In this document: in pieces, positions 41,417 to 50,001 of the stretch | Layout: the number at the start of each line of letters is the position of its first letter | Numbering within the stretch: the stretch's first letter is position 1 | Assembly: GCA_947459215.1 (NCBI GenBank) | Contig: CANHCQ010000024.1 | Location: 1-57,028, forward strand | Origin: Phycisphaerales bacterium | GTDB taxonomy: Bacteria; Planctomycetota; Phycisphaerae; Phycisphaerales; UBA1924 | DNA: 57,028 bases | Reading direction: 5' to 3' | Notes under the pieces: model-generated | The model's input: only the letters and a program-made list of their open reading frames with translations | Told to the model about the DNA's origin: nothing | Database searches by the model: none | Program-made: the position numbers and the translations under genes

Positions 41417-43306
41417 ATGAATGTCAACACATTGGGCCTCGGGCTGATCTTGTCCGTAGCTGTAACCACGAACAAAGCGGCTGCAATTTCGGAATCGCAC
41501 CTGCTCGTCGATGAGCGCGGACTCGTGACGATGAATCTAGACGAGATTGCGTTCAGAGCATCGGGCAAATTGCCTGAGACCATTCCTGTCTACACGGCAT
41601 TGCCGGACGGCTCACGCCGACCAGGCGTTTGGTACACGCTCCACGAAGCCAACGAATCGCACCGCCCGATTCCGTATCCGGCGTTCGTGTACCGAGACGC
41701 GTCGGGAGTCTGGACGGTGCAGAATATGTACCTCGCATTTCAATGCGGCGTTCCGCCGGTTGGGATCGCCCAGCAGATTCCCGGCTCTGAAAGCGCGAAG
41801 GTCTTGCTGCGTTCCGAAAGCGGCCAACTTGAACCGATTGTCCCGTTCACCGATCGTTCTCTCAGTATCACGGTCGATTACAGTCACAATGGCGCTCCGG
41901 CTGGCCTCTTGGAATCCGCCGTACGAGCTTGCATCGATCGAGCGGTCACTCAGTACCAGAATCTGTTCCGCAATGAAACCGGCTCGCTGACTTTCCAATT
42001 CCGTTGGACGGACCTTGGACCGGGAACGCTCGCGGTGGCTCACACCATGTTCGCCGAGGATTCCTGGCCCAACTGGCGCGGCACACTTCGAGACATGATG
42101 GACACCGCAGACTACGACTTCGATGAAGTCGATGTCGTCTACAACCTGCAAGGCATTTCTGTCCCATACAGCTGGCGAGGCGGCAACACGTTTACGTCCT
42201 CCATTTTTATTTCTGCTCCATTGCTCGTCGCTCGCTATGGAATCCCTGTCAATCCACTCCTGATCCAGATGAACAACAATGCCATCCGCTGGACGCCTGA
42301 ATCAAGAGCGTCTGGTGTTGATGTTGGCGTACTCGATCTCGAAGGCATTCTAGTCCACGAACTCGGTCATCACTTTGGCTTCGGGTCGCTGGTCGAAGCG
42401 AACGACAACTTCGCGTTCAACTCCATCACGTCTTGGGATGTGTACCGGTTCCCGGAGTTCTTGGGACAAGTCAGTCCGATCCAGATGCAGAGCGGCCGAC
42501 GCGAGCAAACTCTTGGTGCGGCGGCCAATGCTGCCGTCGCATTGAATGCAAGCTCTCGCTTTTTCAGCCTTTCGACGGGACATTTTCCTGACATGACTGG
42601 TGACCAGGCTGCTCACTGGATCGCGTCGGCTTTCGGCGCTAGCGGTTACAACGGAATCATGGTTCCGCGTTTCGCTCCGAACATCGGCTATGGCTCCCTT
42701 GGCACGTTCTTGCAATTCGCCGACATCCAAGCCTTCGACCTGATGGGCTGGAACATCCGCCAGCAAGGCGGCGTGATTCCGGCTCCATTGCCGCCGGTTC
42801 CGACCAGCCCAACCAACAACTCCACAATCGCACCCGGAGCGACGACGCTCATTTGGACTCCGGGTCAGAACTCCACCACGTCCAACGCTGCGGTGATCGA
42901 ACTTGGACCCGTCGGAGCCAACAGATTCGACGACCGCACTGGCGACCGGAACCGGGTTGTGTTCTTCCAGCGCGACCTCGCGGGATCGTCCGTCCCCGTT
43001 CCCGACGGTGCCACTCGCAGCGGCTACCGCTACCGCTGGTTCAGCACCGCCGAAAACTGGCGTGGCGCGATCGGTGCTGACACATTCTTCTCGACCAGCG
43101 GCCTGCCGTGCCCCAGCGATCTCAACAGCGACGGCGTCGTGGACGATACCGATTTTCAGATATTCGTTCCGGCCTACGACCTTCTTGACTGCGACGACCC
43201 CGTGATGCCCTCCGGCTGCCCAGCCGACCTCAACGGCGATGGGTTTGTTGACGATGTGGACTTCACGTCATTCGTTGCGGCTTACGACCTGCTCGTTTGC
43301 CCTTGA
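41417..43306 (+). CDS. secreted zinc metalloprotease with C-terminal dockerin-like repeats
   Basis: 629 residues; AGGGGTG lies just before ATG 41417. A signal peptide (LGLILSVAVTTNKAAA) is followed by a domain with the zinc site HELGHHFGFGS (about residues 314-324) and downstream Met-containing turn region (GYNGIMVPRF), as in metzincin-like proteases. A Pro/Thr-rich linker and a fibronectin-like domain (about 460-570) follow. The end has two Ca-binding dockerin-like units (DLNSDGVVDDTDF and DLNGDGFVDDVDF), each next to Cys residues and ending in AYDLL.C. This end module is characteristic of planctomycete secreted proteins. Lower GC than flanking genes. Confidence 0.86.
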   Translation: MNVNTLGLGLILSVAVTTNKAAAISESHLLVDERGLVTMNLDEIAFRASGKLPETIPVYTALPDGSRRPGVWYTLHEANESHRPIPYPAFVYRDASGVWTVQNMYLAFQCGVPPVGIAQQIPGSESAKVLLRSESGQLEPIVPFTDRSLSITVDYSHNGAPAGLLESAVRACIDRAVTQYQNLFRNETGSLTFQFRWTDLGPGTLAVAHTMFAEDSWPNWRGTLRDMMDTADYDFDEVDVVYNLQGISVPYSWRGGNTFTSSIFISAPLLVARYGIPVNPLLIQMNNNAIRWTPESRASGVDVGVLDLEGILVHELGHHFGFGSLVEANDNFAFNSITSWDVYRFPEFLGQVSPIQMQSGRREQTLGAAANAAVALNASSRFFSLSTGHFPDMTGDQAAHWIASAFGASGYNGIMVPRFAPNIGYGSLGTFLQFADIQAFDLMGWNIRQQGGVIPAPLPPVPTSPTNNSTIAPGATTLIWTPGQNSTTSNAAVIELGPVGANRFDDRTGDRNRVVFFQRDLAGSSVPVPDGATRSGYRYRWFSTAENWRGAIGADTFFSTSGLPCPSDLNSDGVVDDTDFQIFVPAYDLLDCDDPVMPSGCPADLNGDGFVDDVDFTSFVAAYDLLVCP

Positions 43307-43352
43307 GGCATCAACAGCGATTCTGGCTCGAAACCGGTAGCGTTTACCCGGT

Positions 43353-43381
43353 TTGATGTTTGGGCGGGGGTTCCCTAGACT
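43353..43381 (+). promoter_or_regulatory. candidate promoter of the nusA-infB operon
   Basis: TTGATG (43353-43358), an optimal 17-base spacer, and TAGACT (43376-43381). It is the best consensus pair in the gap after the metalloprotease stop. Confidence 0.55.
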
Positions 43382-43393
43382 GTCCCGCAAGTG

Positions 43394-43483
43394 ATGGTCT
43401 CCCGAACGGCGGGCGGCGTCATCGGCATTGGGCTGGGCTCGGGAACGTACGTCATGCTGACGGCTGGCAATCATGCTCGGTAA
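43394..43483 (+). CDS. possible small hydrophobic leader peptide (29 aa)
   Basis: An ATG frame (GTG directly before it) encodes 29 mostly hydrophobic and small residues (VIGIGLGSGTYVMLTAG core), ending TAA at 43481. It starts about 13 bases after the -10 box of the candidate nusA promoter. There is no clear ribosome-binding site, so it may be chance. If real it would be a leader peptide or small membrane peptide. Confidence 0.2.
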   Translation: MVSRTAGGVIGIGLGSGTYVMLTAGNHAR

Positions 43484-43677
43484 CTGCCCCATCCCCGCGG
43501 TCGCGGTGCTCCCGCGGCCACAGGCTTGGGCGGCCCGGCCGCCGGTCGGCTCGTGCGAGGGAGACCTCCGCATGAGTTGACGCCGTCGGCATCACCGTCG
43601 TCGCGTCCCCGGGCCGCAGCAGGGCACTTTCCGCCCCGCCACGGCCCGATTCGTTTTTGTCCCGCTCACCGGTTCAC

Positions 43678-43710
43678 GACAGGTTCGACAACTCGACAAC
43701 CTGACAACCC
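43678..43710 (+). repeat. octamer array GACAACNN before nusA
   Basis: GACAGGTTC, GACAACTC, GACAACCT and GACAACCC run head to tail, 26 bases before the nusA start codon. The three last units are exact 8-base steps. Confidence 0.7.
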
Positions 43711-43735
43711 GCGTCTCACTCGAAGGAATCACGTC

Positions 43736-45088
43736 ATGGCTCAGATGAACACCGCTGAAATGCTCCGCATCCTCGACTCGATCGCCCGCGACCGCAACAT
43801 CGATCGCTCGATCCTCATCCGCGATCTCGAGCTCGCCATGGTCTCGGCCGCCAAGAAGCATTTCAACACCCTCGACGCCGAAGAATTCGCCTGCACCCTC
43901 GATCCGGTCACCGGCTCGATCAACATGACCCGCCACGGCGCCCCGCTCGACATGCCCCCCGCCGCCTTCGGCCGCATCGCCGCCCAGACCTTCAAGCAGG
44001 TCATGATCCAGAAGTTCCGCGACGACGAGCGCAGCAGCATCTTCGAGGAATTCACCAAGCGCGTCGGCGAGATCGCCGTCGGCACCGCCCAGCGCTACGA
44101 GGGCGGCAGCCTGGTCGTCACCGTCGACCGCGCCGAAGCCTTCATGCCCCGCTCCGAGCAGATCCCCGGCGAGCAGTTCAACGCCGGCGACCGCGTCCGC
44201 TGCCTCATCCTCGACGTCCGCGACGTCGGCAACCAGATCAAGATCGTCCTCAGCCGCAGCCACCCCGACTTCATCAAGCGCCTCTTCGAGGTCGAAGTCC
44301 CCGAGGTCGCCGAACGCATCATCGAGATCAAGGCCATGGCCCGCGAGGCCGGATACCGCACCAAGCTCGCCGTCAGCAGCATGGACAACAAAGTCGATGC
44401 CGTCGGCGCCTGCGTCGGCGTGAAGGGCTCACGCATCAAGAACATCGTCGACGAGCTCAACGGCGAGAAGATCGACATCGTCCGCTGGAACGAGTCCAGC
44501 CAGGTCCTCATCCAGAACTCGCTCAAGCCCGCCGAAGTCGCCGAGATCAGCCTCTGCTTCGAGCTCGGACGTGCCACCGTCGTCGTCCGCGACGACCAGT
44601 TGTCGCTCGCCATCGGCAAGCGCGGCCAGAACGTCCGTCTTGCCGCCCGCCTCACCGGCTGGGACATCGACATCCTGACCCCCGAGGAATTCACCAAGGG
44701 CGTCGAGACCATGTACCAGACCGTCCAGGAGATCGAGGGCATCACCGAGCAGATGGCCGACAAGCTCGCCGCACTCGGCATGGTCAGCGTCTTCGACGTC
44801 GAGGAAGTCGGCGCCGAGGTGCTCGTCACCGAGCTTGAGATCGACGAGGCCAAGGCCAATCACATCGTCGAGACCTGCGCCTCTAAGGCCAAGGTCGTCG
44901 CCGAGCAGCAGCAAAAGGACAAGGAAGAGAAGGAACGCAAGGCCCGCGAAGAAGCCGCGGCCGCCGCAAAGGTCCTCGCCGAGGGCGGCACCGCTGCCTC
45001 CGGAGAGTCCGCCGCCGACGCCATCCTCGGCGCCGGACCGGCCACCACCAGCGGCGACGCCCGTGCGGCCGACATCCTCGGGTCCTGA
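43736..45088 (+). CDS. nusA: transcription termination/antitermination protein NusA
   Basis: RNA polymerase pausing and antitermination factor, 450 residues from ATG 43736 (AAGGA upstream). Domains in order: N-terminal RNAP-binding (MLRILDSIARDRNIDRSILIRDLE), S1 (about 132-195), KH1 with VKGSRIKNIVDEL, KH2 with SLAIGKRGQNVRLAARLTG, and a helix-hairpin-helix AR-like segment (IEGITEQMADKLAALGMVSVFDVEE). A Glu/Lys-rich coil and an Ala/Gly-rich tail end it. It is followed by infB as is typical, but rimP, usually upstream, is absent from this window. Confidence 0.97.
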   Translation: MAQMNTAEMLRILDSIARDRNIDRSILIRDLELAMVSAAKKHFNTLDAEEFACTLDPVTGSINMTRHGAPLDMPPAAFGRIAAQTFKQVMIQKFRDDERSSIFEEFTKRVGEIAVGTAQRYEGGSLVVTVDRAEAFMPRSEQIPGEQFNAGDRVRCLILDVRDVGNQIKIVLSRSHPDFIKRLFEVEVPEVAERIIEIKAMAREAGYRTKLAVSSMDNKVDAVGACVGVKGSRIKNIVDELNGEKIDIVRWNESSQVLIQNSLKPAEVAEISLCFELGRATVVVRDDQLSLAIGKRGQNVRLAARLTGWDIDILTPEEFTKGVETMYQTVQEIEGITEQMADKLAALGMVSVFDVEEVGAEVLVTELEIDEAKANHIVETCASKAKVVAEQQQKDKEEKERKAREEAAAAAKVLAEGGTAASGESAADAILGAGPATTSGDARAADILGS

Positions 45089-45097
45089 TCACACCAC

Positions 45098-45138
45098 CAA
45101 CTGTTCAATGTCTCACTGTTTCATGCGTCTCAACTGTT
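45098..45138 (+). repeat. octamer array CAACTGTT-type before infB
   Basis: CAACTGTT, CAATGTCT, CACTGTTT, CATGCGTCT and CAACTGTT follow each other in 8-base (one 9-base) steps in the 81-base gap between nusA and infB. The ends are identical units. Confidence 0.65.
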
Positions 45139-45169
45139 CGGGTTTCAAGGTTCATTCGCGGAGCGAAGA

Positions 45170-48061
45170 TTGGCCAAGGTTAAGCGTCTACATGAGATCG
45201 CCAAGGAGATCGGCATCGACTCCAAGGTCATCGTCGCCAAGTGCCACGCCGAGGGCATTCCCGAAGCGACGGTGAAGAACCACATGTCCCCGATCAGCGC
45301 CGGCCTCGAGGCGACGATCAAGGAGTGGTTCAGCGATCACGCCGCCTCCTCGAGCACCGCCATCGAGACCGCGGAAAAGATCGATATCACCACGGTCAAA
45401 AAGGCCGCGCCACGCAAGCGCACCAGCAAGGCAAAGGGCGACGAGACCGACACCATTGTCGCTCCGTCGGCATCGCCTGCCACCGCGCCCGAGTCGCCTG
45501 CCGCTCCTGCGCCGAGCGATCCGCCCCCGCCCAAGAAGATCACGCCGGATGTCCCCGCTCCGAACGCATTCGAGCCGTCCACGCTCGCGCCCGAGCCCGT
45601 ACGCCTCGCCCCACCCGCTGCACCAACTCCCGCGCCGCACAACATTCCAAGCTACGTCCCGACCCCGGTCGCGCCCGCCGCCAACGCGCCGGCGCCGACC
45701 AAGATCGAGCCCCCCAAAGCCCACGACCATCCCAAGCATCCGCCGCATGATTCCGGTGGCGACACCGCAGTCAAGCCTGCCGCGCCGGCGCCACCGATCC
45801 CACCCCGCCATCTGTCGCCCACCCGCGTCACTCCCGCGCCGGTCAACGTCCCGACCCGCCCCACCATCGTCTCGCCCGCCGGCCCCAAACTCGAGATCAA
45901 GACTCCCGTCAAGCTCTCCGGCCCCAAGGTCGTCCGCGTCGAAGCCCCCGACATCATCGACGCGCCACGCCCGCGCCGCACCGGACCGGGAGGTCCCGGC
46001 GGCCCCGGCGGCGGCCCACGCGGCCCCGGCGGCGAACGCGAAGACGACAGCGCACGCAACGCCCGCCGAAAGACCGCACCCGGCACCAAACGCTCCAGCG
46101 GCACCGGCGTTCCGGATCGCCGCCGCGCGTCCTCCGGCCAGGAATGGGTCGGCGGCACCAACTTCTCCGAACAGGACATCATCGAGCGCGAGGCACGCCT
46201 CGCCCGCTCCGGCGGCTTCCTCAAGAAGCGCCGCCAGGACCTCAAGCGCACCGAACACGCCAACGACGAGGACTTCCTCCAGGACGGCAAGGTCAAGATC
46301 GCCGCGCCCTTCACCATCAAGGACCTCTCCGAGGCCACCGGCGTCAAGGGTGCCGAGATCGTCAAGAAGCTCTTCCTCGAAGGAGTGATGGCCACTATCA
46401 ACTCCGGAATCGATCCCGCCAAGGCTCAGGAGATCATGATCGACTTCGACATCGATCTCGAAGTCACCGAGGCACGCACCGCCGAAGAGGCCGTCAGCGA
46501 CGAGTTCGAAGACCGTCTGGCCGTCGATCTCCGCCCCCGCGGCCCCGTCGTCACCATCCTCGGCCACGTCGACCATGGCAAGACCAGCCTCCTCGACAAG
46601 ATCCGCAACGCCAACGTCGCCGCGGGCGAGGCCGGCGGCATCACCCAGCGCACCAGCGCCTTCCGCGTCCCTCTCGAAGTCGCCGGCGAAAAGAAGGAAG
46701 TTGTCTTCCTCGACACCCCGGGCCACGAAGCCTTCACCAGCATGCGCTCCCGCGGCGCCACGATGACCGACGTCGTCGTCCTCGTCGTCTCCGCGCCCGA
46801 AGGTGTCATGCCTCAGACCATCGAGTCCATCAACCACGCCAAGGCCGCCAAGGTCCCGATCGTCGTCGCCCTCAACAAGATCGATCGCCCCGACGCCACC
46901 GAGGCTCAGGTCCAGAAGGTCCTCGGCCGCCTCGCCGAGAACGATCTCAACCCCGTCGAGTGGGGCGGCACCGTCGAAGTCGTCAAGACCTCCGCCACCA
47001 CCGGCGTCGGCATCAAGGAACTTCTCGAAACGCTCGACTACCAGGCTCAGCTCCTCGAGCTCAAGGCCGACTTCGGTGGCCCCGCCCGCGGCACCGTCAT
47101 CGAGGCCCGCACCGAAGAGGGACGCGGCGCCGTCGCCAACATCCTCGTACAGCAGGGCAAGCTCAAGGTCGGTGACTACATCGTCGCCGGCCGCGGCTTC
47201 GGCCGCGTCCGCGACATCACCGACGACCGAGGTCAGCGGATCCGCGAGTCCACCCCGCCCATGCCGGTTCAGATCTCCGGCATCGACGAAGTTCCCAACG
47301 CCGGCGACAAGTTCTACGTCGTCGATTCGCTCAAGAAGGCCATGGAAGCGGCCGAGCAGCGCCGCCATCGCGAACGCGAGACCGAACTCGCCCAGCCGAA
47401 GGTCACGCTCGACTCGATGTTCGCCCAGATGGCCGACGCCGAGGTCAAGGAAATCCGCGTCGTCATCAAGGCCGCCGAGCAGGGCACGCTCGACGTGCTC
47501 AAGAGCCAGTGCGAGAAGGTCGGCACCGCCGAGGTCAAAGTCCGTGTGCTCGAGGCCGCGATCGGCGGCATCACCGAGAGCAACGTGCTGCTGGCCAACG
47601 CGTCCAAGGCCATCATCATCGGCTTCAACGTCATCCCCTCCGGCAAGGCCCGCAGCCTCGCCGAGCAGAAGGGCGTCGAGATCCGTCCCTACCAGGTCAT
47701 CTACGACATCGTCGACGATCTCAAAAAGGCCGCCGAGGGCATGCTCGCCCCCGAACTCCGCCAGGAGGTCCTGGGCCACGCCGAAGTCCGCCAGGTCTTC
47801 AAGGTCACCAAGGTCGGCGCCATCGCCGGCTGCTACATCACCGACGGCACCGTCCAGCGCGACGCCCTCATCCGCGTCACCCGCAACGGCGTCGTGGTCG
47901 AGAACGACCGCAAGCTCGAGCAGCTCAAGCGCTTCAAGGACGACGCCAAGGACGTTCGCGCCGGCATGGAGTGCGGCATGAAGATCGCCGGCTACGACGA
48001 CATCAAGGAAGGCGACGTCCTCGAGTGCTACAAGAACGTGGAGGTCAAGAGGACGCTTTAA
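45170..48061 (+). CDS. infB: translation initiation factor IF-2
   Basis: GTPase that brings initiator tRNA to the ribosome; 963 residues from TTG 45170, with GGAG 6 bases upstream. An IF2_N module ([20 protein letters not shown]) starts the protein, followed by a ~270-residue Pro/Ala/Gly-rich linker, a second IF2_N region (about 380-440) and the G domain. G1 is GHVDHGKTS (about residue 465), G3 DTPGHEAF, G4 NKID, with IF2 domains II-IV after it ([17 protein letters not shown]). The order nusA-infB-DUF503-rbfA is conserved. Confidence 0.98.
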   Translation: MAKVKRLHEIAKEIGIDSKVIVAKCHAEGIPEATVKNHMSPISAGLEATIKEWFSDHAASSSTAIETAEKIDITTVKKAAPRKRTSKAKGDETDTIVAPSASPATAPESPAAPAPSDPPPPKKITPDVPAPNAFEPSTLAPEPVRLAPPAAPTPAPHNIPSYVPTPVAPAANAPAPTKIEPPKAHDHPKHPPHDSGGDTAVKPAAPAPPIPPRHLSPTRVTPAPVNVPTRPTIVSPAGPKLEIKTPVKLSGPKVVRVEAPDIIDAPRPRRTGPGGPGGPGGGPRGPGGEREDDSARNARRKTAPGTKRSSGTGVPDRRRASSGQEWVGGTNFSEQDIIEREARLARSGGFLKKRRQDLKRTEHANDEDFLQDGKVKIAAPFTIKDLSEATGVKGAEIVKKLFLEGVMATINSGIDPAKAQEIMIDFDIDLEVTEARTAEEAVSDEFEDRLAVDLRPRGPVVTILGHVDHGKTSLLDKIRNANVAAGEAGGITQRTSAFRVPLEVAGEKKEVVFLDTPGHEAFTSMRSRGATMTDVVVLVVSAPEGVMPQTIESINHAKAAKVPIVVALNKIDRPDATEAQVQKVLGRLAENDLNPVEWGGTVEVVKTSATTGVGIKELLETLDYQAQLLELKADFGGPARGTVIEARTEEGRGAVANILVQQGKLKVGDYIVAGRGFGRVRDITDDRGQRIRESTPPMPVQISGIDEVPNAGDKFYVVDSLKKAMEAAEQRRHRERETELAQPKVTLDSMFAQMADAEVKEIRVVIKAAEQGTLDVLKSQCEKVGTAEVKVRVLEAAIGGITESNVLLANASKAIIIGFNVIPSGKARSLAEQKGVEIRPYQVIYDIVDDLKKAAEGMLAPELRQEVLGHAEVRQVFKVTKVGAIAGCYITDGTVQRDALIRVTRNGVVVENDRKLEQLKRFKDDAKDVRAGMECGMKIAGYDDIKEGDVLECYKNVEVKRTL

Positions 48062-48064
48062 GAA

Positions 48065-48100
48065 GTGGAGCAGTGGAAAGCGGGGCAGTTGAGCAGTGAA
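48065..48100 (-). repeat. inverted copy of the TGCCCCAC-type array after infB
   Basis: GTGGAGCA, GTGGAAAG, CGGGGCA and GTTGAGCA follow the infB stop by 3 bases. Read on the minus strand these are TGCTCAAC, TGCCCCG, CTTTCCAC and TGCTCCAC. The array faces the plus-strand copy at 48153-48184. Confidence 0.7.
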
Positions 48101-48152
48101 GCCACTCACACCGCCCAACGCCCCCGTGAGCGCCCTCGCTCCCGCCGCTTTC

Positions 48153-48190
48153 TGCCCCACTGCCCCACTCCTCCACTGCCCCACTTGCTC
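48153..48190 (+). repeat. octamer array TGCCCCAC-type before the DUF503 gene
   Basis: TGCCCCAC, TGCCCCAC, TCCTCCAC, TGCCCCAC in exact 8-base steps, then TTGCTCC, end 5 bases before the start codon. Confidence 0.85.
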
Positions 48191-48195
48191 CTCCC

Positions 48196-48693
48196 ATGAT
48201 CCTCGGCATTCTCCATTTCGAGGTCCTGGTCCACGGCGCCACCTCGCTCAAGGACAAGCGTCGAGTCGTGCAGTCGCTCAAGGATCGCCTCCACCGCGAG
48301 CACCTCTGCTCCATCGCCGAGGTCGGTGATCCAGACATCCTCAACTGCGCCGTGATGGGCCTCGCCGTCGTTTGCCGCGACGGCAAACGCGCCGGCGAAG
48401 TCCTTGACGCCATCTCCCTCAAGCTCCGCGAGACCCGCGACGGCGAGGTTGCCTCGATCCGCCGCCACGTCCTCCACGCCATGGACTCCGCCGAGACGGC
48501 CGAGTCCGACTCCGACACCATCGCCGACCCCAAGTCCGGCGACGGCTCCGATCACGAAACCGACGCCCTTATGCTCGACCGCGCCCTCGATGCCGACCTC
48601 CTCCGACAGATCGAAGAAGCACATCGCGAGCTCGATCGCTCGCTCGGCACCGACGCCTCCACCCAGGGCTTCGACAACCGGAGGTCCGCATGA
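48196..48693 (+). CDS. DUF503 (YlxP-like) family protein
   Basis: 165 residues. The DUF503 core is the first ~95 residues: LHFEVLVHGATSLKDKRRVVQSLKDRLHREHLCSIAEVG and later VASIRRHVL. Its position between infB and rbfA is the same as ylxP in Bacillus. Family function is unproven, thought to be linked to ribosome or translation. The C-terminal 65 residues are an Asp/Glu/Ser-rich tail beyond the usual end. The start ATG 48196 has an octamer array where a ribosome-binding site would be. Its stop overlaps rbfA's start (ATGA). Confidence 0.9.
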   Translation: MILGILHFEVLVHGATSLKDKRRVVQSLKDRLHREHLCSIAEVGDPDILNCAVMGLAVVCRDGKRAGEVLDAISLKLRETRDGEVASIRRHVLHAMDSAETAESDSDTIADPKSGDGSDHETDALMLDRALDADLLRQIEEAHRELDRSLGTDASTQGFDNRRSA

Positions 48694-49112
48694 GCCGACG
48701 CACTGAACAACTCGCCTCCGTCCTCCGCGAGGAAATCCAACGCGTCATCGACCGCGGCATCAACGATCCCCGCGTCAGCGGACTCGTCACCGTCACCGAG
48801 GTCCACGTCTCCGCCGATCTCGCCGACGCCACAATCCTCGTCTCTTTCCTCCCCGCCGAAAAGGCCGATCTAGGCCTCCACGGCATCCGCGCCGCCGGCA
48901 GCTACATCCGCAACCAAGCCGGCAAGAACGTCCGCAGCCGCAAGCTCCCCCGCTTCCATTTCGACGCCGACGACCGCTCCCGCAAGCAGGCCGAGGTCAT
49001 GCAGGCCCTCATCAAGGTCCGCGAAGAGAACGAAGCCCGCGGCATCGCGCCGACTCCGGCCATCGACCCCAACGCTCCGATCGACCCCACCGCACCGAGC
49101 CCCAAGCCATGA
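48690..49112 (+). CDS. rbfA: ribosome-binding factor A
   Basis: 30S maturation factor, 140 residues. The KH-like fold is recognised from RTEQLASVLREEIQRVI, DPRVSGLVTVTEVHVSADLADATILVSFL and the late LPRFHFDAD with basic context. The ATG overlaps the DUF503 stop by 4 bases, and GGAGG lies 5-6 bases upstream. The last ~20 residues are a Pro/Ala-rich tail. Its own stop overlaps the next gene in the same ATGA manner, so translation of three genes is coupled. Confidence 0.95.
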   Translation: MSRRTEQLASVLREEIQRVIDRGINDPRVSGLVTVTEVHVSADLADATILVSFLPAEKADLGLHGIRAAGSYIRNQAGKNVRSRKLPRFHFDADDRSRKQAEVMQALIKVREENEARGIAPTPAIDPNAPIDPTAPSPKP

Positions 49113-49912
49113 GCCCGACCGATCCCAGCAAGGCCCTCGCCTCGCTGCTCAAAAAGCTCTCGTCCCGCTACCCCGACGCAGCACCCGAGCCGCTCGGCGC
49201 CGGCGTCGAAGAGGGCGTCGATCCGCTGCTCCACCTCTACGTGTATTCCTTCCTGCTCTGGGACGCCACCTCCGGACAGGCCCGCGCCGCCTTGAAGCGC
49301 CTCCGCGACAACTTCGTCGATTTCAATGAACTCCGCGTCGCCTTCGCCGACGAGATCGCCGCCTCCTTCGGCGAACGCTACCCCCGCGGCTACGAACGCG
49401 CCCTCCGCCTCCGCTCCAGCCTCCACGATATCTTCAACCGCGAGCACGCGCTCACCCTCGGACGCATCGCCGAACTCTCAAAGCGCGAGGCCCGCGGCTA
49501 CCTCGAATCGCTCGACGGCACGCCCGCGTACGTCGCCTCCCGCGTTTTCCTCCTCGGGCTCGGCGGCCACGCCATCCCGGTCGATCAACGCATCGCCGAT
49601 CTCCTCGCCGAGGAAGCCGTTCTCAGCGACGACGTCACCGACGCCGACTCCGCCGCCTCCTGGCTCGAACGTCACGTCCGTGCGGGCGAAGCCTCGCACA
49701 CCGCGACGATCCTGCAAGCCTGGTCCGATGACGAGGGCGCAATGCCCAAACGCGATCGCCGCGCCGACGCGCCGGATTTCTCGCCCCCTGAGATTCCCCC
49801 GCCCGTCCAGCTCGAATCCCCCGAAGCCGCCAAGACCGCCAAGACCGCCAAGCGGGCCTCCAAAAAGAAGAAGCCCGTCAAGAAGTCCAAGGGCGCATCC
49901 TCAAAATCCTGA
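49109..49912 (+). CDS. degenerate HhH-GPD (endonuclease III-like) protein with basic tail
   Basis: 267 residues. Residues about 40-190 follow the HhH-GPD base-excision glycosylase layout: LLHLYVYSFLLWDATSGQARAALKRL, then RALRLRSSLHDIFNREHALTL, with the hairpin-like YLESLDGTPAYVASRVFLLGLGGHAIPVDQRI. The catalytic Asp in PVDQ is kept, but the Lys of the LPGVG.K motif is Tyr and there is no iron-sulphur Cys set. This suggests a monofunctional or non-catalytic relative. A Pro/Glu-rich linker and Lys/Ala-rich tail (AKTAKTAKRASKKKK) end it. The ATGA overlap with rbfA makes it part of this operon. Confidence 0.75.
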   Translation: MSPTDPSKALASLLKKLSSRYPDAAPEPLGAGVEEGVDPLLHLYVYSFLLWDATSGQARAALKRLRDNFVDFNELRVAFADEIAASFGERYPRGYERALRLRSSLHDIFNREHALTLGRIAELSKREARGYLESLDGTPAYVASRVFLLGLGGHAIPVDQRIADLLAEEAVLSDDVTDADSAASWLERHVRAGEASHTATILQAWSDDEGAMPKRDRRADAPDFSPPEIPPPVQLESPEAAKTAKTAKRASKKKKPVKKSKGASSKS

Positions 49913-50001
49913 ACTCCCGCCCGCATCCCGGCGCTACGACAGAATCCCTTGACGACTCCAGAACCACACGCCTCTCGGATCGCCCCCACGGAACGACACC
50001 A

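Larger units (their letters stand above)
43307..43735. other. 429-base gap: nusA promoter and long leader
   Basis: Contains a good promoter (43353-43381) whose transcript would carry a leader of about 350 bases before nusA. Within it are a possible 29-codon reading frame (43394-43483) and an 8-bp-phased array (43678-43710). I recognise no tRNA, SRP RNA or known riboswitch in it. Confidence 0.6.

Noticed and set aside
43360..43575. 71-codon frame in the nusA leader
   Set aside because: Arg/Gly-rich, no ribosome-binding site, and reads across the promoter region; unlike the compact genes nearby.
45188..48184. 998-codon open frame antisense to infB
   Set aside because: It mirrors infB codon structure (GC-rich third positions), contains no recognisable domain, and infB on the other strand is certain.
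48065..48190. Octamer arrays as a CRISPR array
   Set aside because: Units are 8 bases without unique spacers, and no cas genes are present in the window.
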